DNA of 64,000 nt from contig CAVXFL010000025.1 of the NCBI GenBank assembly GCA_963761015.1, positions 62,001 through 126,000 of the forward strand, read 5' to 3'. How positions within the stretch are numbered: the stretch's first letter is position 1; each line of letters begins with the position of its first letter. Of the stretch, positions 18,427 to 27,839 are shown piece by piece. The notes beneath the pieces are model-generated. The model worked only from the letters and a program-made list of their open reading frames with translations. It was not told the origin of the DNA and made no database searches. The stretch is from CAVXFL01 sp963761015 (lineage in GTDB: Bacteria; Pseudomonadota; Alphaproteobacteria; Acetobacterales; Acetobacteraceae). The translations under genes and the position numbers were made by a program.

Positions 18427-19920
18427 CTACGCGCGGCGCACGACCGCGGGACCGGGCGCGTCGGCGGCGGCCCGGCCGGCCGGGTAGCAGTGCAGGTCCA
18501 CGACGCAGCCGGGGCCCGCGTCGGATATCCGAATCGCGAAGCCGTGCAGCTTGGCGATGGCGGCGACCAAGCTGAGGCCGAGCCCGCTGCCCTCGATGTG
18601 GCGGCTCTTGTCCGAGCGGTAGAATCGCTTCAGCACCGCCTCGCGCTCCGCGGTCGGGATGCCCGGGCCGGTGTCGCTGATCCGGATCACCGGGCCGGCG
18701 GCGGCGGCGCGCAGTTCGAGCCGCACCGCGCCGCCCTCCGGCGTGAACTTCAGCGCGTTGCCGACCAGATTGGCCACCGCTTCGATTAGCAGGTCGCGAT
18801 CGCCGAACACCGACCAGGCCGGCGGCGCGCTCACCGCGAAGGCGACCCGCTGTTCCTCGGCGATCGGGGCGTAGAGTTCGCCGATCTCGAGCAGCAAGCC
18901 GGCGGGGTCGAACGCGGCGAAGCCGCCCCGCCGCCGCCCCGCCTCCATCTCGCCGATGCGGAGCAGCGCCGTGATGATCGCCAGCGCCTGATCGAGCCCG
19001 GCGATGCCGCGGTCGATGGCGTCCTGCAATTCCTCGTGGGTTCGCGCGCCGTCGCGCGCGCGTTCCAGCCGGGCGCGCACCCGCCCGAGCGGCGTGCGCA
19101 GATCGTGCGCGATGTCGTCGCCGACGGCTTTGATCTCGTCGAGCAGCCGGCCGATCTCGTCCAGCATGCGGTTCACGCTGGCCGCAAGGCGGTCGAAATC
19201 GTCGCCGGTGCCCTGGATCGGCAGCCGCTCGTGCAAATCGCCGCGCATGATCCGCTCGACCGTCTCATGCACGAGCCGCACCCGGCGCAGCGCCCGAAGG
19301 CTCAGGAAGGCGCCCGTGAGCAAGGCCAGCAGCACGGCCGGAATCACCCCCAGCTCCAGCGCCCTGAGCACCACGGCGCGCAAGGTCACCAGTTCGTCCA
19401 CGTTACGCGCGACCACGAAAATGCGCCCGTCCGGCAGCCGACGCGCGGCGGCGCGGACCTGTTCGACCGCCCCCCCGTCCGTGGGCAAGGCCGCGTCGTG
19501 CGCCCTGCCATCGAGCGGGAGATCGGCGGGAATCCTTTCCAGGTTGCCGGCGACGAGCCGTCCCTTGCCGTCGAACAGCGCGGCGAAGGTCAGACGATGC
19601 AGGTCGTTGGACAGCCGCGAGCCGACCGTCCACATCAGCTGCTCGGGCGGAGCGGTCGCCGCGGTGGCGGCGAGGCGGACGATGAAGGCGTCGATGCGCC
19701 CGGTCTCGTAAACCGCGGTCTGCCAGTAGATGAAGGCGAACAACAGCAGCGTCGACAGCACGAAGGCCGCCGCGAAGGCTTCGGCGAGGCGGAACGCGGC
19801 AGTGCGAAAGACTTCGGGCGGACGAAACAGCCGGGCGATCGCGCGGCGCCTGGATCGCCGCGGAGTCGGAACCCATGGTCCGTGGATCGAACCCAAGTCG
19901 GCGGCCGGAACGCCTTGCAT
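18427..19920 (-). CDS. Sensor histidine kinase with HAMP domain
   Basis: 497 aa. TM1 around residues 47-66, a periplasmic sensor of about 115 residues, TM2 around 188-208, a HAMP linker (RRVRLVHETVERIMRGDLHERL), HisKA with H272 in DDIAHDLRTPLGR, and an HATPase domain with N-box LVGNALKF, ISDTGPGIP and GSGLGLSLV. It senses an envelope signal and phosphorylates a response regulator. No response regulator gene lies next to it in this window, which is unusual. It is on the same strand and upstream of the RND operon, 192 nt from the pump start, so it may control the pump. Confidence 0.92.
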   Translation of the reverse strand: MQGVPAADLGSIHGPWVPTPRRSRRRAIARLFRPPEVFRTAAFRLAEAFAAAFVLSTLLLFAFIYWQTAVYETGRIDAFIVRLAATAATAPPEQLMWTVGSRLSNDLHRLTFAALFDGKGRLVAGNLERIPADLPLDGRAHDAALPTDGGAVEQVRAAARRLPDGRIFVVARNVDELVTLRAVVLRALELGVIPAVLLALLTGAFLSLRALRRVRLVHETVERIMRGDLHERLPIQGTGDDFDRLAASVNRMLDEIGRLLDEIKAVGDDIAHDLRTPLGRVRARLERARDGARTHEELQDAIDRGIAGLDQALAIITALLRIGEMEAGRRRGGFAAFDPAGLLLEIGELYAPIAEEQRVAFAVSAPPAWSVFGDRDLLIEAVANLVGNALKFTPEGGAVRLELRAAAAGPVIRISDTGPGIPTAEREAVLKRFYRSDKSRHIEGSGLGLSLVAAIAKLHGFAIRISDAGPGCVVDLHCYPAGRAAADAPGPAVVRRA

Positions 19921-20051
19921 CGCTTACGTCGCCATCAGCAAAAGCCGATGGTATGTCGCGCGGCGGGGGAGCGCCGGCAAGGCGGCGCCGGCGATCGGGG
20001 GCGTTGCTTTCGCGCCGGTTCGGCGGTCGCCGCCCGGATAGGGCGGCCTGC

Positions 20052-20379
20052 TCAGAACGCCCGGCTGTACGGGAGCGCGCAATACGGACCGCCGGCCGCG
20101 GGGTAAACCCATTGATAGCAAGGCCCCACGTACTCGGCGCGATTCCAGGGGAACGCCCAGGCGCCAGCCCACCAGCCGGGGCCGCGCCATGCCCAGTTCC
20201 AGCCCCAGGGGAAGCCCCGGCTCGCCGCGCGCCAGCCCGGATCGGGCAAATCGGCGCGCTGGGCGATGACCACGTGCGAAATCGGCGGGGGCGCGACCAT
20301 CGCGGGCCTGAGCTGCCGTACCGATCGCCGCTGCCGCGGTGAGCACCGCCGCGGATCCGAAACGCGCCAAGCTCCGCAT
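20052..20379 (-). pseudogene. Small secreted Trp/Gly/Pro-rich protein, frameshifted
   Basis: A consensus Shine-Dalgarno GGAGGT lies 7 nt before the ATG at 20379. The N-terminus MRSLARFGSAAVLTAAAAIG with TAAQA is a signal peptide. About 30 codons in, the frame is lost. The rest is read one base out as VAPPPISHVVIAQRADLPD and then a Trp/aromatic-rich stretch (WGWNWAWRGPGW) to PYSRAF. Removing one base near 20297-20305 gives about 108 aa. Proteins like this are small, exported and uncharacterised. It lies upstream of the kinase on the same strand. Confidence 0.6.
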
Positions 20380-20497
20380 AAACACGACCTCCGCGAACAG
20401 ACCGTCGGGCGCCGGATTTTCGCGGGCCAACGAGCGATTGGTGAGGCGGCATTAATCCGCTATCGGCATGTTATTAAGTTTCCCATAATAGATGCCA

Positions 20498-21529
20498 TCA
20501 GAACTGCGCATAGCGGGTTGTCGGGGCGTGGAAGAAGCTCTGCACCAGAGCGGGCAGCTTCTGCAGCTGCCGCATATGCGAGATAACCGTCTGCCGCAGC
20601 TGCGCCAACGAGGTGATCAGCTTGCGCCCGGTGCCGTGCGTCTTCAGATCATTCCATACCAGCTCATCAGGATTAAGCTCGGGCGAATAGGGCGGCAGAA
20701 AGAACAAAGCAAGCTTCCCCGGCTGTGCCGCCACGAACCGGGTGACCGAGTTCGCCCGGTGCGTCGGATGGCCGTCGACGATCACGAAGATCGGCGCTGG
20801 CGCGTTGACCAGCAGGCGCTTGAGGAATTCGATGAACACCGCCGCGGTGACCTGTCCCTTGGTCAGCATGAAGCGCAGCTGTCCCTGCGCGCTGACCGCC
20901 GAGATCAGATTGGCGCCGAAGCGTGCGCCGGTGCTCGAGACCACCGGCGTTCGCCCGCGCCGGCCCCAGGTCGTGCCGCTGTGGAAGTCCGAGCGCACGC
21001 TGGCCTCGTCGGCGAAGAAGATCTGCGCGCCCGCGCGCTGCGCCCGCCGGCGGATCGCCGGATAGTCGCGCTCCAGCCACCGCTGCACCGCCGCCGGGTT
21101 CTGTTGATACGCGCGCCACAGCGGGCGCTGCGCGCTCAGCCCGAACTGGTGCAGCAATCGGCACACCGAACTGTGGCTGAGCCGCACCTGGTAACGTTCG
21201 CCGATCAGGGTCTGCACCATCGCCGCGGTCCAGAGCGCGAACGGAAACCTCAGCTGCTGCGGGTTCTGGTTGGTCAGCGTGTTGTAGATCCAGCGCAGCG
21301 CCCGGCCGTCGAGCTTGGGCGGACGCCCACCACGCTTGCGCGCGTCCAACCGATCCCATCCGCCGCGCCGATACAGCGCCAGCCAGCGAAACAGCGTGCG
21401 CAGATTGACGCCCAGGGCCGCGGCCACAAGTGTCGGGCTTTCGCCCGCCTGTACCGCGGCCACACCGCGCTTGCGCAGCTCGGTCAGCGTCGCATGGTCC
21501 AGGGCGCGGCCATCACCTCTCATGGCCAC
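20498..21529 (-). CDS. IS630-family transposase
   Basis: 343 aa, DDE transposase of the IS630/Tc1 superfamily. N-terminal HTH (TLVAAALGVNLRTLFRWLALY) and second HTH (LSHSSVCRLLHQFGLSAQ), then the catalytic triad in FFADEASVRSD, VIVDGHPTH and YSPELNPDELVW. Full length and apparently intact. It marks the left edge of the IS-rich island. I could not define its terminal inverted repeats with confidence; the element probably spans about 20.46-21.55 kb. Confidence 0.93.
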   Translation of the reverse strand: MAMRGDGRALDHATLTELRKRGVAAVQAGESPTLVAAALGVNLRTLFRWLALYRRGGWDRLDARKRGGRPPKLDGRALRWIYNTLTNQNPQQLRFPFALWTAAMVQTLIGERYQVRLSHSSVCRLLHQFGLSAQRPLWRAYQQNPAAVQRWLERDYPAIRRRAQRAGAQIFFADEASVRSDFHSGTTWGRRGRTPVVSSTGARFGANLISAVSAQGQLRFMLTKGQVTAAVFIEFLKRLLVNAPAPIFVIVDGHPTHRANSVTRFVAAQPGKLALFFLPPYSPELNPDELVWNDLKTHGTGRKLITSLAQLRQTVISHMRQLQKLPALVQSFFHAPTTRYAQF

Positions 21530-21688
21530 GCATGTTAGAGGCTGACCCGGAATTTATCCGGAACGGACCTTCGAGTTATTTCAACGACTTGGGTGTTGGT
21601 TGCGCGCGGTCGCTGGCTGGCGCAGGGGGTTGCGTGATTTCAGTGGCGACGATTCTCTCGGGTTGCGAAGACACCGAGGAGTGACATC

Positions 21689-22513
21689 ATGGCCTGGACT
21701 GAAATCACGCGTGCCAGGTATCGGCGCGACGGTCTGCGCTATGCAAGCGATACCACCGACGAGGAGTGGTCGGTGATCGAGGTGCACCTGCCGCCGCCGG
21801 CCGAGCGTGGGCGGAAGCGCCACACCCGCCTGCGAGATGTCGTCGACGCCATCTTCTACATCGCCCAGTCGGGCTGCCAGTGGCGGCGGCTGCCCAAGGA
21901 GTTCCCGCCATACACCACCGTGCAGCGGTATTTCTATGCGTGGCGGGATAACGGGACCTGGCAGAGCGTCAACCATGTGCTGCTGATGGACGTGCGCGAA
22001 GCCGCCGGCCGCGAGGCAAGCCCGACCGCTGGCGTGATCGACAGCCAGTCGGCCAAGACGACCGAGTCCGGTGGACCGCGCGGCTATGCGGCCGAGAAGA
22101 TGATCAAAGGGCGCAAGCGTCATATCCTCACCGACACCATCGGCCTGCCGGTCGGGATGATCGTGCATCCGGCGAATGTGCAGGATCGTGACGGCGCACC
22201 CGATCTGCTGGCGAGTGTGCGAAACTCGTTTCCCTGGCTGCGCCATGTCTTTGCCGATGGCGGCTACGCCGGTGAGAAACTGAAAGGAGCCATCGCGAAG
22301 CTCGGCGACTGGACGATCGAGATCGTCAAGCGTTCGGACCTCGTCCGCGGCTTTGTCCTGCTGCCGCGTCGCTGGGTGGTCGAACGCACGTTCGCCTGGC
22401 TGAATCGCAACCGCCGCCTGGCGAAGGATGTTGAAGCGACGATCGAAAGCTCGGTGACTTGGCTCTACATCGCCAGCGTAAAGTTGATGTCGCGCCGCCT
22501 CGCCGCGGCTTGA
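21689..22513 (+). CDS. IS5-family transposase
   Basis: 274 aa, full length. The N-terminal DUF4096-like domain (DEEWSVIEVHLPP) precedes the DDE domain, with GVIDSQSAKTTE (first Asp), DGGYAGEKLKG (second Asp) and RRWVVERTFAWLNRNRRL (Glu in the YREK-like region). A segment related to its C-terminus recurs in the fragment at 29554-29787. It starts 160 nt after the IS630 transposase gene. Ends not resolved. Confidence 0.92.
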   Translation: MAWTEITRARYRRDGLRYASDTTDEEWSVIEVHLPPPAERGRKRHTRLRDVVDAIFYIAQSGCQWRRLPKEFPPYTTVQRYFYAWRDNGTWQSVNHVLLMDVREAAGREASPTAGVIDSQSAKTTESGGPRGYAAEKMIKGRKRHILTDTIGLPVGMIVHPANVQDRDGAPDLLASVRNSFPWLRHVFADGGYAGEKLKGAIAKLGDWTIEIVKRSDLVRGFVLLPRRWVVERTFAWLNRNRRLAKDVEATIESSVTWLYIASVKLMSRRLAAA

Positions 22514-22803
22514 ACAACCCTGACATCGGAGTTGCTAAGGAAATCAACGCGTTGGAGTTGCATGGGCGATTTCAAGGTCAGACTCTTAGCGAGAATTCCC
22601 ACTGCAATGGCATCTATTTTGATAATTTTAAATAACCAATTTTGCAGCAATGCAAAGCCACGTTTTGCGTCCTCGCATACAGTTATCGTGGGATAACCAA
22701 ATCGGAGGGATGTCGGCCACGTGGTGGACGCGGCTACAGCAGCCGCTCACGCCGGAAATTGAGCCAGCGACCTTTGCCGACGATCACGCGGTCATGCAGC
22801 ACG

Positions 22804-22956
22804 ATGCCGAACGAGACCATCGACGACGTGCGCCACGCCGTCCGCACGTTCGTCGATCGCTACAACGCGGAGTGGCTGATCGAGAAGAACGGATTGCGCA
22901 GTCCCAACGACGCGCGCACGGCCTGGGACAGGGCCGCAATGAAGGCAGCCGCATAG
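22804..22956 (+). pseudogene. IS3-family transposase C-terminal remnant
   Basis: A short open stretch reads MPNETIDDVRHAVRTFVDRY, then NAEWLIEKNGLRSP and a stop at 22954-22956. FVDRYNAEWLIEK...RSP is the C-terminal signature of IS3-group OrfB integrases. No catalytic DDE residues remain upstream, so this is a truncated relic. Confidence 0.6.
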
Positions 22957-22959
22957 CAA

Positions 22960-23071
22960 CACCCCTGTGTCCAGAAAACCGGGTGCGGTACAACACGTTG
23001 TATTGTGCACGCGGGCAGGCCGAGAACTTGATCAAACCCAACTTCCGCAGTTTTGCCGGCTCAGCAGCGTA
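22960..23071 (+). pseudogene. IS1380-like transposase remnant
   Basis: The frame through 22980-23050 encodes RYNTLYCARGQAENLIK, which matches the C-terminal Y-x2-R-x3-E-x2-K block of IS4/IS1380-type transposases. Nothing before or after is recognisable, so only a fragment of about 30 codons survives between two other IS relics. Confidence 0.5.
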
Positions 23072-23214
23072 GGGGTCGCAGAACGCTGCGGTTTTTTGGG
23101 ATGCCGGCTGAAATATGGTGCAAAATCCTCGTGGCCGATTTGCGAGTGACCCTCAGATTCGCCTGATGTTCAACAATTCTTGGTGGTGCCCTCTGCTCAG
23201 CAGGGTTCCGCCCC

Positions 23215-23889
23215 ATGTTCGTCCGCGTCAAGAAGATCGGACCATACGAATACCTCTACCTCGTGGAGAACGCCCGCGAGGGCGGCCGCCACGTCCAGCG
23301 CGTCATCAAGGCGCTCGGCCGGCGCGATCGAGATCGAGAACTCCGACCTGCTCGACGGCCTGATCGCCTCGGCCGCCCGCCACTCCCGCCGCTCCATCGT
23401 GCTGTCCAGCTTCTACCGCGGCGAACTGGCCGAATTGCCTCGGCGCAGCATCGGTCCCGATCTGGTGTTCGGCCGGCTGTGGAAGGAGACCGGCTGCCGC
23501 GACGTGCTGCGCCGCGTGCTGGCCGACCGCCGTTTCGGCTTCGACGTCGAGCGGGCGATCTACCTGACCGTGCTGCACCGGCTGATGGTCTCCGGCTCCG
23601 ACCGCCATGCCAGGACTGGCAGCAGCGCATGCGCATCCCCGGTGCCAAGGCGCTGAACCTCGAACAGGCCTACAAGGCGATGGCCTGGCTGGGTGAAACC
23701 ACGACGTCAGCAAAGACCATAGGGCGCAGCCGGACCGAGGCGATCGAGGAGGCCCTGTACCGCCATCGCCAGCCGCTGCTCGGCGAGCTGTCGGTCGCCT
23801 TCTTCGATACCACCTCGCTCTATTTCGAGGGCCAGGGCGGTGCCACGCTCGGCCAGCGCGGCTATTCCAAGGACTTTCGCCCGCAGCTC
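23215..23889 (+). pseudogene. IS1634-family transposase, frameshifted and truncated by IS66
   Basis: Begins MFVRVKKIGPYEYLYLVENA, the usual N-terminus of IS1634/IS4-like transposases. The frame changes near 23320 (into SDLLDGLIASAARHSRRSIV) and back near 23610 (WQQRMRIPGAKALNLEQAYK). It includes FFDTTSLYFEG (first catalytic Asp). It ends abruptly at SKDFRPQLV where an IS66 terminus (GTAATAGGGGCAAAA) begins at 23890. The second half of the gene is missing. Confidence 0.75.
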
Positions 23890-24858
23890 GTAATAGGGGC
23901 AAAAGTGTGGGTAGCCCCTCACCTCACGCGTATCGTATTCGCGCTCTGACGTAACGGTCGAGCGGTTCGATAACGGCGTGCCCCGCCACCTTGAGTCGGC
24001 TGCCCAGATAATCCCAGAGATTGATCCCGAGTTTGGCGCAGGTTTTGGCGAGGCCGAGGAAAGCGTCGCGGTTGTCGCGGCCAAGGTCGCTTCGGGTTCC
24101 GGCGCTGACCTTCCGCCGGGTGACCTGACAGCGAATATCGTTCTCCGATCCGTTGGTGTGGAGGGGAATTTCCGGCTGCTCGAGCACCATCAGCAATTCA
24201 GCCTTGTTGGCATGCAACCGCGCCAGCAGACGATCGAGCGTGGCGAAGCCGGTGCGGCCGCGGAAGATACGGTCGAAGCGGGCGCGCAACGCGAGGGCCC
24301 GGCGCTTGCCGGGGTTCAACTGGTAAACCTTGAGATCGGCATAAAAATCCCAGATCTGCCCGCGAACCCGCTGCTGCGCGGCGCGGTGCTTATCCGTGAA
24401 GGTGTTCAGCTTGTGCACCAGTCGTTCCGCGTGAACCCAGCATAGCGCGTGCCGGGCGACATTGAACTGCCCGGCGTCGTCGCTGAGCACGACGGCGTCA
24501 CACAAGAACCCATGCGATTGAACGCTGCCCCACAAAGCGCCCTCGGAGGCGACCTGAATTGGATTTGGTGTCACCGTCAGCGCGTTGAAGCCGAGCCGGT
24601 CGAGATGGGCCAGCCAGGCGGCCCGGTCGTCGAACCGCGTCTCCGGCCGGGCCATGAGAAGCGCGATCGCCGCCGCTGACAGATCGTGGCGCCGCATGTA
24701 GTCATAAGCGGCATCGTTCAACACGTAATCGGTATGGCCGGCGCGAAGCAGATCGAGAAAATTCAACCGGCTTTTCGATGACCGCGTGCCGAACCATGTG
24801 AACCAGTCGTTGCCGATTTGCGTGCAAAATCCATTCTCCCCCTTGTGGCGTGCACCGG
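23890..24858 (-). mobile_element. IS66-family element, 3' portion with truncated tnpC
   Basis: The left terminus GTAATAGGGGCAAAA (23890) matches the IS66 GTAAG-type end seen again at 29821 and 39441. The minus-strand tnpC fragment (stop at 23924) carries GARHKGENGFCTQIGNDWF, ALCWVHAERLVHKLN and HTNGSENDIRCQVTRRK, then DLGRDNRDAFLGLAKTCAKL, which are DDE-domain and C-terminal blocks of IS66 transposase. The N-terminal half is cut off at 24858 by an IS256 element. Confidence 0.8.
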
Positions 24859-25973
24859 GGTGCCGTCGCGGAAGTGGTGGAAATTCGGGGTGGTGTAGTC
24901 TCCGGCTGATGCAACAACCCAATTCGGCGGTGAGACGCCGAAGGAGACCACACCATGGACAAGGATGGCAGAAACACCGCAACGGAGTCGCCGGTCTTGT
25001 TCGGTGAGCAATGGTTCGATCCGATCGAGACCGCCATCCGGGATCAGATTCGCGGCTTCATCGAGGCGCTGGTGGACGAGGAGCTGAACCAAGCGCTGGG
25101 CCGCGCACGCTACCAGCGGCCCGGCGGCGCAGCGGACGCCGATGCCGTGGCCGAAACGGTCGGATATCGGCATGGTCGGCGGGACCGCCGGCTGCTCGGT
25201 TCGTTCGGTCCGGTGACCATCAGCGTGCCGCGCGCGCGGTTGAGCGATGCCGATGGCAGGCGCCAGGAATGGCGCAGCAACGTGCTGCCACGCTACGCGC
25301 GGATGACCAGGCACGTCGAGGCGCTGATTGCTGGCGCCTACCTGTCCGGCACCAACACGCGCCGGGTGCGGCGGGCATTGGCGGCGCTGTTCAAGGGCGC
25401 GGTGTCGAAGGACACGGTGAGCCGGGTCTGGCGGCGGGTGCAAGCCGACTGGCAAGCATGGTGCCATCGTTCATTGGCGGATGAAGACGTTGTCCGGCTC
25501 GTTCTCGACGGCACGGTGGTGCGGGTGCGGCTCGATCGCCGCGCGACGTCGATCTCGCTGTTGGTGGCGCTGGGCATCCGGCGCGACGGCCAAAAGGTGT
25601 TGCTTGCGGTGCGCAACATGGGGGGTGAGAGCGAGGCCGCCTGGCGCAGCCTGCTCGATGATCTGGTCGCGCGCGGGCTGAAGGCGCCGGAGTTCGTCAT
25701 CGTGGACGGCGCGCCCGGGCTGGAAAAGGCGCTCGCGCTGGTGTGGCCCGCGGCGCTGGTGCAGCGCTGCACGGTGCACAAGCATCGCAACCTGTTGGCG
25801 CACGCTCCTGAACGCCTGCATGAGGAGATCTCGGCCGACTACAACGACATGATCTACGCCAAGGCGGCGCAGGAGATCGAAACGCGCCGCAAGTCGTTCT
25901 TGCGCAAGTGGAGGCTGAAATGCCGCGCCGTGGCGGACAGCCTCCAGGAAGCAGGAGACCGGCTGTTCACCTT
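24859..25973 (+). mobile_element. IS256-family element, copy A, truncated at its right end
   Basis: Starts with the same terminus as copies B and C (GGTGCCGTCGCGG). The transposase gene starts at 24955 (MDKDGRNTATESPVLFGEQW) and is almost identical in DNA to copy B until about 25973, then is lost after DRLFTF. The DDE region is present (VLDGTVVRVRLD, VIVDGAPGLEKAL), but the last roughly 80 residues are missing. An IS3 element begins at 25981. Not expected to be autonomous. Confidence 0.88.
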
Positions 25974-26112
25974 TCCCACCTGAGGCGGACCCCCTCAAGT
26001 GGACCACTGAGCCGCTCGGCTTAATTGGAATTCGACCGCTCCTGATTCCTCACATTATGCCGCTTGTGGCTGCTGCTGCTGCGGTTGTGGGCATGTGGAT
26101 AACGCGCCAGCG

Positions 26113-27003
26113 TTATCCAAGCGCAGCGTCATGTCCACAACCTCCCCCAACCGTTTCGCTCTTGCCGGGCAGCCCCTCGCGCCAAACCGCCATCGGCGGG
26201 CGATTTCCCAGCGCCTGATGCGGCCGCCGCAGATTGTAAAACGCGATCCATGCGGCAATCCCGGCCCGCGCCTCGCGGCCATCCGCATAGCCTTTCAGAT
26301 ACACGTCCTCGTGCTTCAGCGAGCGCCACAACCGCTCAATGAACACGTTGTCCAGCCACCGCCCGCGCCCGTCCATCGACACTTTGATCCCGGCCGCGAG
26401 CAGCGTGCCGGTGAACGCCGCGCTGGTGAATTGGCTCCCCTGATCGGTGTTGAAGATCTCCGGCTTGCCGAACCGCCTCAGCGCTTCTTCCAGCGCGGAA
26501 ACGCAGAACGACACGTCCATCGTGTTCGACAACCGCCAAGCCAGCACCGCCCGGCTCTGCCAGTCCATGATCGCCACCAGATACAAGAAGCCGCGGCCGA
26601 TCGGGACGTAGGTGATGTCCGCCGCCCAGACCTGGTTCGGCCGCTCGATCGGCAAATCCCGAAGCAAATACGGGAAGATCTTGTGCCCCGGCGCCGGCTT
26701 GGTGGTGCGCGGCTTCGGCCCGAGTGCGGCGATCCCCATCCACCGCATCAACCGCTGCACCCGCTTGCGGTTAACCGCGCGACCTTCGGCCCGCAGCAGC
26801 GCCGTGATCCGCCGCGAACCGAGAAACGGCCAGGCCGTGAACAGCTCGTCGATGCGACGCAGCAGCGCGAGTTCGTTGTCGTTCGCCGCCGTCGGCTCGC
26901 GATACACGCCGGATCGCGCCAGGCCCAGCAACGCGCATTGGCGGCGGACCGATAGGTTGGGGTGGTCGCGGTCGAGCCGGGCGCGCCGGTCCGGAGTGCT
27001 CAT
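26113..27003 (-). CDS. IS3-family transposase OrfB (integrase domain)
   Basis: 296 aa with the rve/DDE integrase core: VWAADITYVPIGRGFLYLV (Asp), EIFNTDQGSQFTS (Asp), DNVFIERLWRSLKHEDVYL (Glu). An HTH_21-like segment precedes it. The start overlaps the orfA stop (ATGA). Compared with copy 2, ten extra bases near 26144-26153 (TCCCCCAACC) change the last residues from VVDMTLRLDNAG to VGGGCGHDAALG; the catalytic domain is unaffected. Confidence 0.92.
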   Translation of the reverse strand: MSTPDRRARLDRDHPNLSVRRQCALLGLARSGVYREPTAANDNELALLRRIDELFTAWPFLGSRRITALLRAEGRAVNRKRVQRLMRWMGIAALGPKPRTTKPAPGHKIFPYLLRDLPIERPNQVWAADITYVPIGRGFLYLVAIMDWQSRAVLAWRLSNTMDVSFCVSALEEALRRFGKPEIFNTDQGSQFTSAAFTGTLLAAGIKVSMDGRGRWLDNVFIERLWRSLKHEDVYLKGYADGREARAGIAAWIAFYNLRRPHQALGNRPPMAVWREGLPGKSETVGGGCGHDAALG

Positions 27004-27290
27004 CTTCCGGACCTCCCGGCCAAAAAATCGCGTTCCACGGTCAACTGCCCGATCTTGGCGTGCAGCTTCTCGATCTCACGTTCGCGCTGCGCCTCAGCCT
27101 CGTGGCCGACCTTGGCATCGAATGCCCGTGCCGCCTGCTCCTGAAGCTGCTTCTTCCAGGCGTAGATTTGGTTCGGGTGCACCCCATAGCGCTGCGCGAG
27201 GTCGGTCACCGTCGCGGTCTCCCGCAATGCCTCCACTGCGATCTTCGCCTTCAGCGCCGCATCGATCTTGCGTCGTGTTCGCTTCGTCAT
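27000..27290 (-). CDS. IS3-family transposase OrfA (HTH protein)
   Basis: 96 aa. N-terminal HTH of the transposase 8 family (KAKIAVEALRETATVTDLAQ, RYGVHPNQIYAWKKQ) followed by a leucine-zipper-like coiled coil (EREIEKLHAKIGQLTVERDF). OrfA normally binds the terminal repeats and is fused to OrfB by ribosomal frameshifting. It overlaps orfB by 4 bp. Confidence 0.9.
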   Translation of the reverse strand: MTKRTRRKIDAALKAKIAVEALRETATVTDLAQRYGVHPNQIYAWKKQLQEQAARAFDAKVGHEAEAQREREIEKLHAKIGQLTVERDFLAGRSGR

Positions 27291-27544
27291 CTCCCGCTCC
27301 GTCTATCAGCGGAGCGGCCTCTCTCCAATCAAGCCACCGGTCCTAAATTCGGGGTCCACTTCTCTAAACCAAGTCTTCCAAACTCTATGCCTTGCTGCCT
27401 GAAATGCGGAAAGTCCAGCTTAGCGCTGGGCTGGCGGCCCTGACGCCGAATGCCACCGGGTCGTTGCGTTGGCATCCGCTTTTTGTTTATATGTGTGATG
27501 GCTGGCGTTTATATGCGTGACGGCTGGCCAAGGAATAGACCGGC

Positions 27545-27699
27545 AAGCGGCAGGTGGTCGTGGTGACCGGGCCCTTCCCTTCGTGGTGCGCCGGGAGAGC
27601 GACGCCACGGCCATCATCCGCGCCAGCGTGCTGCCCGGCGCAACTATCCATGCGGATGAAGCCGCGTCCTGGGACATTCTATCAATGCGCGACCGCTAA
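27545..27699 (+). pseudogene. IS1595-family (ISXO2-like) transposase fragment
   Basis: The plus-strand frame ending at 27699 includes RALPFVVRRESDATAIIRA, then GATIHADEAASWDIL. HADEA-x-W is the DDE/ISXO2-like signature of IS1595 transposases. No start or flanking domain is present; the fragment covers about 50 codons. Confidence 0.6.
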
Positions 27700-27839
27700 C
27701 TCATAATCCATTAAGGTGCGTGTGCTACATCATTCCGGATAGGTGCGGTGTCCCGAAACGCAAAAAAGCCGCCGCCGAACCCGGATGACCCGGAGCCCAG
27801 CGACGTCGTGATGCAGCACCAAGGAAAAGGAACCAGACA

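Larger units (their letters stand above)
25981..27363 (-). mobile_element. IS3-family element, copy 1
   Basis: Complete-looking element with related ends: left TGAGGCGGACCCCCTCAAG, right (reverse complement) AGAAGTGGACCCCGAATTT. It carries orfA and orfB on the minus strand. The right boundary is estimated from the end similarity. The same left end, at 35949, starts a truncated copy 2. Confidence 0.8.

Noticed and set aside
22640..22803. ORF beginning MQQCKATFCVLAYSYRG
   Set aside because: Only its last third resembles a protein (the IS3 relic from 22804); the first part is non-coding sequence at the IS5 boundary.
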